From: Lepidurus packardi
Lineage: Eukaryota > Arthropoda > Branchiopoda > Notostraca > Triopsidae
DNA length: 64,000 nt
Direction of reading: 5' to 3'
Assembly: GCA_023053545.1 (NCBI GenBank)
Contig: JAKZAN010000007.1
Coordinates: forward strand, 10,478,001-10,542,000
Shown here: positions 57,049 through 64,000 of the stretch, one piece after another
Position numbering within the stretch: the first letter of the stretch is position 1
Layout of the letters: the number at the start of each line of letters is the position of its first letter
Notes under the pieces: model-generated
Databases searched by the model: none
Seen by the model: only the letters and a program-made list of their open reading frames with translations
What the model was told of the DNA's origin: nothing
Translations under genes and position numbers: made by a program

Positions 57049-57454
57049 TTAAAAGAATTCGAGGAGACAGCTCTGATTATATCGGAAGGAGTTCATAAAG
57101 CTAACGGAGGAAAAAAGTTCGTTCCAAGACGTTGGTCTTGAATCAAGTTGGGGTTTTTCGCTATAATACGTGAATTTGTGTAGTGCCAAGTCTTTTTTTA
57201 AAGAACTTGACAAGTTGTATGACTGAGACCCCCGTCTTTAGGCTTTTCGCTCTTCAACCCATGAGAGTTGAAGGCGTCCCAGCTTAAAGCCCATCGCCAG
57301 AGACCAAAAACAACTCGAAGTTCCTTAGTTTTTTGCTACATTGCTTGAAATAATGGAGCAAGTCCGCAGGAACTCCGTTAAAGGATAGAACAAGCTAACC
57401 CATCCCGAAAGTCACTCATCCTGCCTTTCAAATCGAGTAAAAACAGCAAAAACG

Positions 57455-57550
57455 AACGGTTGCGTCTAGCGATGCCCCTGGACCACGTGGCAGCGACCCC
57501 GTAGATCCCATTTTAGGCGCCAAAACTCGCCAACAGTGAAAATATCAGTC
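57455..57550. repeat. Dispersed repeat block (also at 59392-59460)
   Basis: GTCTAGCG(A/T)TGCCCCTG, ACCACGTGGC and CCCCGTAG(A/C)TCCCA followed by TTTAGGCGCC occur in the same order at 57.46 and 59.39 kb. Only the 57.46 kb copy continues with CAAAACTCGCCAAC. The order of a CACGTGG block, a GTAG block and an AACTCG-AAC block recalls the repeat at 3.7 kb. Confidence 0.55.
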
Positions 57551-57610
57551 AAACGCCTCAAAATGGCCTTATGAATAACTTAGGATCACTAAATACGATC
57601 TTTAAATCAA

Positions 57611-57768
57611 CTTTATTTCACTAATTAAAGAATATTAATGTATTTTAACGCTTGAAAATGCTATTTTCAAGTTTTTCGCTAGAATTAAGCTTTATTTCAC
57701 TAACTAAAGAATATTCATGTATTTTAACGCTCGAAAATGCTATTTTCAAGTTTTTCATTAGAATTTGA
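57611..57768. repeat. 79 bp tandem duplication, each copy with a 9 bp palindromic stem
   Basis: CTTTATTTCACTAA begins at 57611 and 57690. Each unit contains CTTGAAAAT-GCT-ATTTTCAAG (first copy perfect, second with one change), a 9 bp stem with a 3 nt loop. Confidence 0.8.
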
Positions 57769-58483
57769 CAGGTTTCATACTGCGGTATCCAAAGAGAGCT
57801 AAGAATAGAACCAACAATAGCCCTTCATTTCCGCCAAATATCAAAATTCTCACCACCAGGCTTTTATAGCTTCATTTCGGGGTTTTTGGCAACGTCTAAG
57901 ACGTTTTCAATGTTACCCAACCACCTTCCTACCACCCCAACTTTGCACCGTAATCTTTGCTCATTATAGGGACACGCATCTTGCTCCTTTTGTTATTTAG
58001 TCAATCGACAAAAAGGGGAATTAAGCCATTTTTTCACAACTCCTTTTGCACGAGTGGTGTCCTATCGCCTTTACTATTTTCTATTTTTTTTTCTTAATCC
58101 CGGTTAACATTAAGAAAATAATAATCCCCCGCGAGTTCCCTCTTCCCACCTCCTGTAGTTTCCTCATAATTCTTCGTGAACATTTACCTAGGACCATAAA
58201 GCCCAAACGCGGCCCTATAAAAAAGAACCAACCCCTTCTTACACTTTCAACCTCCCTCCTTTTCAATTACATTTTTTTTTTATTTATGTAGGCATAGCAT
58301 AAGGGCCTTTGGTCAAAGACCTTTCAAGACAACGTTCCCTTTGTTTTCCCCGCCTCTATTATGACACTTTTGATGTTGGCAACAATCCAAACTGTTCATC
58401 AGTCGCACATTCGCTTGTTTGCCAACCAGTCAGTCTAAACACTTGTCTGCTCAAGCGAGTACTGTACTTTACGGGCCCCAGAA
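57769..58483. promoter_or_regulatory. Upstream region of cluster gene B
   Basis: Contains CCCTATAAAAAAG near 58213, a possible TATA box about 270 bp before the gene B start. No gene is seen; the open frames here are Pyr-rich shadows. Confidence 0.35.
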
Positions 58484-58997
58484 ATGTACCGGCCGCCCAT
58501 TGCCCTTTCGCTAGTCTTCCTTTTCTGTTCCCACATCATTTGTTCGATCGAAGTAATCGACTCAGTAGTAGAAGATGAAGCAGCAAAGTTACCAGAGTGG
58601 AACAGTTTCGTTTCCGACTTGCATTCAAACATCCCTTTCGATCTAAGCCATTTTAACTTAGGAATACCGAGAGCCGCTAAAGCTTACGACATTCTATCGG
58701 CCATAATCTTCCAACCGAATGCCCCTAACCAACGAAGAACCCAACGTGAATTGAAAGAACTGGAACACGGAGTAGATTCTAATGAATCTAGAGCCAGATC
58801 TTCTTATGGATATGGAGGAGGATCTTCTTACGGTTGCACATCATCTTGCTGTGGGTGTGAATCATTTTCCTTTAAAGATCTCTTGGTAATCTTGGCATTG
58901 GCTGCACTATCGCTCCTGCTCCTCTACTTGATCCAGCAAGCGAACAACAACCGTGGACGCAGAGCTCTTCAAACATCGAGAATCACCAGCAAAGATG
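58484..58997 (+). CDS. Cluster gene B: signal peptide - SSYGYGGG/CC - membrane helix protein
   Basis: First coding exon of 171 codons plus one base, ending at a GAT-G/GTAAAG donor (phase 1). Signal peptide MYRPPIALSLVFLFCSHIIC. The ectodomain has a dibasic-like NQRRTQRE stretch, then SSYGYGGGSSYGCTSSCCGC, the membrane helix DLLVILALAALSLLLLYLIQ, and a basic segment RGRRALQ. If unspliced, reading continues 24 more codons to a stop at 59069-59071, but the family pattern favours a downstream exon, which I could not place. Gene B shares its layout with genes C and D. Function unknown. It looks like a type I membrane protein with a low-complexity juxtamembrane segment. Confidence 0.7.
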
Positions 58998-59081
58998 GTA
59001 AAGTATGGTTATTCATGAACCTTCCTCCACTTCAGTCCATTTCTTTTTGTCGTTTTCTAATGGAAAAGTGAAACCAGCGAG

Positions 59082-59280
59082 AAAAGTTCTTGACAAAAAA
59101 AGTTTCCCCAAAAAGTCCGTTTTTGCTTAATATGCCTGAAGTAATGTAAACTGAAATAATCTAAACTGAAATAATCTAAAGTGAAATAATCTAAAGTGAA
59201 ACGAGAGAGAAAAGTTCTTGACAAAAAAAGTTACCCCAAAAAAGTCCGTTTTTGCTTAATATGCTTGAAATAATCTAAAC
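59082..59280. repeat. ~128 bp tandem duplication downstream of gene B
   Basis: AAAAGTTCTTGACAAAAAAAG occurs near 59082 and 59210, each followed by CCCCAAAA and AAGTCCGTTTTTGCTTAATA. Between them is a run of TGAAATAATCTAAA(C/G) units of about 17 bp. Confidence 0.8.
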
Positions 59281-59391
59281 TCAAACTTATTTTCTTATTA
59301 AACTGATGTCAGTTCACATGTAAGGCAAGTTAGATCCGCTTTTGGCGCTTCTATTGCCATCCTTTTCGATTTAAACTTAAATAACGAAGTT

Positions 59392-59460
59392 GGTGGTCTA
59401 GCGTTGCCCCTGAACCACGTGGCGTAACCCCGTAGCTCCCACTTTAGGCGCCCTTTTGCT
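59392..59460. repeat. Second copy of the 57.46 kb dispersed block
   Basis: Carries GTCTAGCGTTGCCCCTG, ACCACGTGGC, ACCCCGTAGCTCCCA and TTTAGGCGCC, in the same order and orientation as at 57455. Confidence 0.55.
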
Positions 59461-59663
59461 AAATAGTGAATTCTTTGGAATAAGAAAGGAGAAAAATACG
59501 CTCCTTTGTGCCTTATGCATACATAACATCTGCACTTGACACGGAGAGTCCCTTAAAAAGTTGCCAGTCACCCACTTTCCAGTTACGTCTATTATGTTAG
59601 TTTATTATTTCTAATTTCAACTCTTCTTCAACCCCGTACCTTTGAAGACAATTCCTTACCGTT

Positions 59664-59843
59664 ATGCCTTCCAAAAACCAACTTCATAAATACAAAAAAG
59701 GCTTAAAACTGCGTAGATATCAAGTTACGATGACTAACCTAGAAAAACTGGGAACAAACATCAAAAAGTCAAGAGATTCCAATCAAGCTAGGTCTATTGA
59801 ACTGTTAAGTCCTAGTCTGTCAAACCTTCTACATAGTAAGTAG
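59664..59843 (+). CDS. Small basic open frame (59 codons), unrecognised
   Basis: ATG at 59664 to TAG at 59841-59843. The product starts MPSKNQLHKYKKGLKLRRYQ and is Lys/Arg/Asn-rich. A strong donor (ATA/GTAAGT) just before the stop would make it a first coding exon. I do not recognise it, and it lies between cluster genes B and C. Alternatively it is chance in AT-rich DNA. Confidence 0.25.
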   Translation: MPSKNQLHKYKKGLKLRRYQVTMTNLEKLGTNIKKSRDSNQARSIELLSPSLSNLLHSK

Positions 59844-60058
59844 TTTTATGTTACGAAAATACTTTCATTTTTGGTTGTATCTTAAATGAATCTGAATGTG
59901 GCGAAAAAGTTCCATATGGGTGAGTACTGACCCCCTTAGGCTATTGTCCTACGACTAGGACCCTTGCATTTTCGTCAGTCTTACGAAGGACGCTGACCGC
60001 TCTCTACCTACGTTATTGTGTTAAGGTGTTCCTTTTGTCCCTAATTGGCCCGTAAATC

Positions 60059-60476
60059 ATGGGGTGGGTGACTTTAATGTGCTTAGTGTATGTAGTTCAA
60101 CACCTATGGGGCGACAGTTATGGTACAGAGGCCTATCCTACCCCTCCTTTTAACGATTCAATGTTTGAAAGCCGGCAGTTGTTCAGGGATAACTACGCGG
60201 GTGGTGTTGGAACTGGAAACTACGGTTTGAAGAGCCATTTGCGGGGTTCTTTCAGTGGCATCACCTCTATGTTGACTGGGAAAAGTGGAAGTAGTTATGG
60301 AGGGGGCTCAAGTTATAGTAGCGGCGGGCAATGTTGTGGAGGAGGCTATTCCAAAGACGAACAACAAATTCTACCTGGCTTGGCCCTCGCTGCTTTATCC
60401 TTCTTGCTGTTGTACTTGATCTTCCAGGCTCGCGCTACGGGCCGCAAAAAGCGCACTGTGACTTCTTCCAACGAAG
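60059..60476 (+). CDS. Cluster gene C: signal peptide - SSYGGGSSYS/CC - membrane helix protein
   Basis: 139 codons plus one base to a GAA-G/GTAAAA phase-1 donor at 60476. Signal peptide MGWVTLMCLVYVVQHLWGDS; ectodomain with FNDSMFESRQLF; SSYGGGSSYSSGGQCCGGGY; membrane helix ILPGLALAALSFLLLYLIFQ; basic segment GRKKRTV. Unspliced, it would stop five codons later. An acceptor-like CCACCTCTCAG/G at 61080 gives a very short in-phase continuation (FTYGI), but I am not convinced. It is the clearest paralogue of gene B. Confidence 0.7.
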
Positions 60477-60732
60477 GTAAAAACTTTAACGGCTAGTAAC
60501 CCAACTTGACACATTTGGGCGGTTTTGTACCTCGACTCCGGCTTGCCTTGTTCACTTTCCGACGCTCTCCTACCTCAACAAAGAAAGTTAAGGGAAGCTT
60601 AACGACTCATTTCCTCTTCAACTTTTCACTGTTGAGTGATGGAAAGACGTTTTTCATGGTTCACCACCGGGGCAAAGACTTTCGACCTCTCAGCTTTATT
60701 TTCCCAACTGCCGCGCCCGGTTACGGCAGTCC

Positions 60733-61045
60733 TGATCTCACCAACAATGAAAATGACTCACTTCCTATGAGGTTTTCATTGTTGAGCGATGGGTAGAAAG
60801 CGGAAGAAGGCAAGCCGAAGAAAGACTACGAATCCAGGGATCAGTCTGCTTCTAAACTCCGTTTCTAAATTGTATCGTTGATCTCACCAACAATGAAAAT
60901 GACTCACTTCCTATGACGTTTTCATTCTTGAGCGATGGGTAGAAAGCACAAGAAGGCAAGCCGAAGAAAGACTACAAACCCAGGGATCAGTCTGCTTCTA
61001 AACTCCGTTTCTAAATTGTATCGTTTTTCTAAACTAAGTTCTAGA
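60733..61045. repeat. 156 bp tandem duplication with hairpin
   Basis: TGATCTCACCAACAATGAAA starts at 60733 and 60889. Each unit has AACAATGAAAA facing TTTTCATTGTT (11 bp stem, one change in copy 2) and ends TCTGCTTCTAAACTCCG. A related block (TTTTCACTGTTGAGTGATGG) precedes at about 60627. Confidence 0.85.
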
Positions 61046-61633
61046 ACTAGTTTCTTTCTAAACTAGTTTTTCCACCTCTCAGGTTTTACATACGGAATTT
61101 GAAACCTAATTAAATTTAAAAAGGCAGCAATAAGTATAGAAAGGGTTAAGGATAGGATATTCTGGAATTTCGCTTTCCATTTTCTAGTTATAAACCTCCC
61201 TTCGTTATAAGACATAACTTAAAGCGTATTGCAAAACGCTCTACATTTGGTCGGATGTTTGCTCCGCACAGGCGAGCAGTCATGAGCATCCCAATGAAGG
61301 TACCCACACCTGGAATTTGCGTCATTCTGAACGTGAAAAACCCTCCATCTGGACTGTACCTATAGGTACGACAGGTGAACCAAAGCCAGCTGTTCCCAAT
61401 AGCTCCGCCCCTTCTGCCAGCCTACTCGTAACGGTATAACCATCCATGCCCAGTCCAGCTCCAAGGTTTACACACTCTTCGGTAGCCAGTCTTACGGATT
61501 GCGTCCTCCGATCCAGTACATTCAATTCGTACCTTCAATTCACCATCAAGTTTTATTCCCCTTCTTGCAGTGCTTTAAAGTGGCAATTCTTTTTTTAAAT
61601 CAAATCCAGAAGAGATTCCAAAATTCCAAAGAA

Positions 61634-62177
61634 ATGAAGCGGTTCGTAGTAATGTGTATCTGTGCCTTGATGGTCGTCTCTTCGTTAGTCATGGTAACCG
61701 ACACCAGCACTGAAGTGGGCGTGGTGGTACCCCCGAAGACGAATGTCACTTTAGTGGGATTGATCACAGACTTGGCAATGAATCTAAAAGACATTTACCA
61801 GAAACGAAACACAAGAGACGTTGATGCTCTAACGAGTTTGTCCCGTACTTGGGACAGTATTCCCGAAGTCACTGGCCGAAGATTTGCCGGTACAGGAGGC
61901 TTGGCGGGGGCAGGCAGTAGTAGCTACGAGTACGCCCTCCCGTCATCCTACGGCGCAGCTAGCAGCTACGGCTACGGTGGCGGTGGTGGTAGTGGAGGCT
62001 ACAGCGGCGGTGGATGCTGTAGTAATTCGTATTCTTCGACGAACGATCTGCTGCCTATTCTGGCGTTGGTAGCTCTAAGTTTGCTACTCCTGTACTTGAT
62101 TACACTCGCCACTACCACTACTGCTGGTCGCCGTAAACGCGCTACTGATGACCCCTTCCTATTAGAGGATGACTCAG
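61634..62177 (+). CDS. Cluster gene D: signal peptide - Gly/Tyr-rich/CC - membrane helix protein
   Basis: 181 codons plus one base to a TCA-G/GTAGAC phase-1 donor at 62177. Signal peptide MKRFVVMCICALMVVSSLVM. Ectodomain NVTLVGLITDLAMNLKDIYQ, then LTSLSRTWDSIPEVTGRRF, a Ser/Tyr/Gly run (SSYGYGGGGGSGGYSGGGCC), membrane helix LLPILALVALSLLLLYLITL, basic segment GRRKRAT. The GRRF and RRKR sites could be proprotein-convertase sites. The ATG at 61634 is preferred over the long upstream open frame because it begins a good signal peptide. The broken copy at 63.1 kb is its nearest relative. The downstream exon was not identified. Confidence 0.72.
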
Positions 62178-63109
62178 GTAGACATTTAGCTTTTTTTAAG
62201 CTAATCAATTGAGTTTACGTTTACTTATTTCTTTAAAACTATTGGTTCAATGAAACCTCTGTGTCTAAAGTAGATTTTAGTATTTGGTATCTAATGTGTT
62301 CGTAATTAAGCTTATTTAACCAATTTAATCTTTGGGATAAGTTCATTCCTTTGGGATAATTTTCTTTTAAGCACTCTAAAGATTGTTAGAATAGTTCTTA
62401 AAGAATAGTTAAAGGATGGCGTGGTTTGCACCAGAGAGTTATATTGAAAGTCCGAACCGCAATCAGGATCGCTTAAGCTTGAATCATTACCGTCTGCCGT
62501 AAGGAATACCGCTCTCTTTTGATCCTAAAAACAATGTCTCTGGGCCTTCTTAACGGCATCTTTGTCACACTTCTAAATAAAGGTCTGTAGGAGTCGCGCT
62601 TGGCTGCATTTGGGTGAAAAAAACGGCATGAGAGAATATGGTCATTCTAGTGTCAAATCGTAATCAAAGGCGATGTCGTGTGCTGGGAGTCGCTGCTCGA
62701 GGTAAAACTCCCGTAGAAACGATGTGGGTGAAACGGATATCATTCCTATCCCTCAAGACGCCTTGCCCCTAGCGCTCTAGGCACTCTATACCTTCTAAAT
62801 CAATCTATATACTTCCCAAATCAATCTCTAATCTGATCGAAATAATTCCAAAAATCACGAAGAGTCCTAGACGTGCGAATAAAAACACAGAATTTGGAGG
62901 TAAATAACGAAACAAGAACGCAAACTCCGTAATAACAATAACAACATATGACAAGAACCCTTCTACTGAATCTGTCTAACTGAACTCTAGAAATCACGTT
63001 TAGCATTCCAGATTTGGAAAAATTAGTATAAGAAACTATAGTATAAGAAACTATATATGAAAAAATAGTCTAAAAAAATCGCAAAAATCAACTTATAAGG
63101 ACAATTCTT
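62178..63109. other. Intergenic/3' region of gene D
   Basis: No convincing gene. An acceptor at about 62415 opens a short in-phase frame for gene D (WRGLHQRVILKV...), but the polypyrimidine tract is poor and I do not claim it. Confidence 0.35.
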
Positions 63110-63572
63110 CGCAAAATGTACTACTAACGCCTTCACTGTAGTTCCCTCGTTATTTCTGCTTTTGATAACCGCAGAAATGACTGTGGTGGTCGAATCCGAC
63201 CCGAGTGGGATGTGATTAGTGACCTTAGTGTGAACTTGGTGGAATGTGCTTCCAGATCTAGTCATCCTTTTCACTGACATTGCCGGTAGTATAAGCAAGA
63301 ACGATACCTATACTCTCACTCGCCTTTCTCGCACGCCAGAAAGCATTACTCAGGGTATTGGCCGTCAATACGCTGGATCGGCAGTATTAGCTACGATTCT
63401 TAAGTCCTATACCGCCTTATATCTTCCTACGGTAGAGGGTACGGTGATTACAGTGGTGGCTATTGCTCCAAAACACCCTTCTACCAAGATTTACCCCTTC
63501 TCATCCTAAACTACGCTGCTCAATGTCCTGAATCTACCTCGCCACCATTACACCAAGAACGAAGGGCTCTTT
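63110..63572 (+). pseudogene. Broken paralogue of cluster gene D
   Basis: A degenerate hydrophobic leader (SLFLLLITA) is followed by in-frame stops, then DLVILFTDIAG, LTRLSRTPESITQGIGRQYA, which aligns by eye with gene D's LVGLITDLA, LTSLSRTWDSIPEVTGRRFA. A frame change is needed to reach GYGDYSGGYCSK and DLPLLIL, corresponding to GGYSGGGCC and DLLPILAL. The membrane helix is not preserved. A retroposon is inserted just after. Two stops, at least one frameshift and one insertion make it non-functional. Confidence 0.7.
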
Positions 63573-63764
63573 TTTTTTAGAATAAGGAAAGAAGCTATTA
63601 CCATATCTTTGCTATAGTATGGCTACGCTCTCCTTTCGAGGAATAGCGTAAATGAATGTATGTTTGTAAAATTGTTCACTGATTACTCAACTTCAGACCC
63701 AATAAATAGGCGGCAACGAGCAGTGCTCACGCTGAGATAAATTAAAAAAAAAAAAAAAAAAAAA
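63571..63764 (+). mobile_element. ~194 bp retroposon insertion with poly(A) and 16 bp target-site duplication
   Basis: AAGAACGAAGGGC(T/A)CT is present at 63555-63570 and 63765-63780 (one mismatch in 16). The insert ends in AATAAATT-like sequence and an A run of 20+ nt, the hallmark of LINE-driven insertion. It has no open frame and could be a SINE or a 5'-truncated LINE. It interrupts the gene D-like pseudogene. Confidence 0.85.
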
Positions 63765-63780
63765 AAGAACGAAGGGCACT

Positions 63781-64000
63781 GGCAAAAGTTCTACTACATT
63801 GTTCTCCAACCACACAATGAAGACTTGGGTACAAACTTAGGAACCTTTAACTCTGAACTTGTTTGAAAATTCTCAAGAACGTCACTAGCATTCACAGCAC
63901 GTCCGCAAGAGTTCGTTTCCCAAACTCGGAAAATTCTCAAAAATTTCGCTAAAAATAAACTTTCATCAAATTTTAAAGCTGTCATTCATTAAACATTAAA
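63781..64000. other. Right flank
   Basis: Probably the continuation of the broken paralogue for a few tens of bases (GGCAAAAG after the duplication), then AT-rich DNA. No gene recognised before the window ends. Confidence 0.35.

Noticed and set aside
62416-62502. Short frame MAWFAPESYIESPN as a gene D exon
   Set aside because: The phase that fits gene D's donor is a different frame and the acceptor is poor. Evidence is insufficient for either.
1-64000. tRNA or rRNA genes
   Set aside because: I looked for tRNA A/B-box-like pairs and cloverleaf stems and saw none convincing. No rRNA-like sequence was seen.

Overview
This is nuclear DNA of a small-genome animal, most probably an arthropod (a crustacean-like lineage is my guess; the window contains no marker that settles the clade). 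The reasons are spliced genes with mostly 60-150 bp GT-AG introns, a full set of animal housekeeping orthologues, one SWEET/slv sugar transporter, a RhoGAP15B/ARAP-type protein, an I/Jockey-type non-LTR retrotransposon, and a local family of glycine/tyrosine-rich small membrane proteins of an arthropod style. I found no bacterial, organellar or viral genes. Exon coordinates were worked out by hand from splice sites, reading phase and remembered family sequences. Nothing was aligned by software.

Layout. 1-11.8 kb: a TMEM47/VAB-9 claudin-like gene (+) whose 14-codon first coding exon (507-548) is separated from exon 2 by a 9.3 kb intron full of repeats and a decayed CENP-B/pogo transposase piece. 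12.9-14.4 kb: COPS7 (-). 14.9-18.0 kb: DDX42 (+). 18.1-19.4 kb: SWEET transporter (-). 20.2-22.2 kb: RFWD3 (+). 22.5-28.0 kb: ARAP/RhoGAP15B-like (-). 28-31 kb: gene-poor, with a 440 bp tandem duplication. 31.1-33.7 kb: UBE2R/CDC34 (-). 34.3-35.2 kb: TYW3 (+). 35.3-35.9 kb: KRTCAP2 (-). 36.6-41.4 kb: IK/RED (+), with a truncated LINE inside one intron. 42.4-44.8 kb: a secreted PAN/apple-like protein (+). 45.3-45.7 kb: TBCA (+). 45.8-47.9 kb: PDCD7 (U11/U12-59K, +). 48.0-50.0 kb: HINFP (-). 51.0-52.3 kb: ECHDC3 (+). 53.5-54.4 kb: a LysM-domain LYSMD3/4 gene (+). 55-64 kb: a tandem cluster of at least four short genes of one membrane-protein family plus one broken member carrying a retroposon insertion.

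How it fits together. From 12 to 52 kb the genes mostly alternate strand: divergent starts share 0.5-1.1 kb regions (COPS7/DDX42, SWEET/RFWD3, UBE2R/TYW3, KRTCAP2/IK, HINFP/ECHDC3), while convergent ends are only 110-350 bp apart. Four genes act in RNA processing (DDX42 and IK in the major spliceosome, PDCD7 in the minor spliceosome, TYW3 in tRNA modification). Three act in ubiquitin/cullin pathways (COPS7, RFWD3, UBE2R). I see no reason to call these an operon-like pathway.

The most interesting material is (1) the 55-64 kb family cluster, whose members share signal peptide - variable ectodomain - Gly/Tyr/Ser and Cys-Cys segment - LLPILALAALSLLLLYLI-type membrane helix - basic tail, and all break at a phase-1 donor just after the basic tail; (2) two intronic arrays of the same paired-hairpin repeat in COPS7 and ARAP; (3) retroposon insertions with target-site duplications; (4) a perfect 33 bp hairpin at 54.6 kb; and (5) the 64 bp TBCA-PDCD7 gap.
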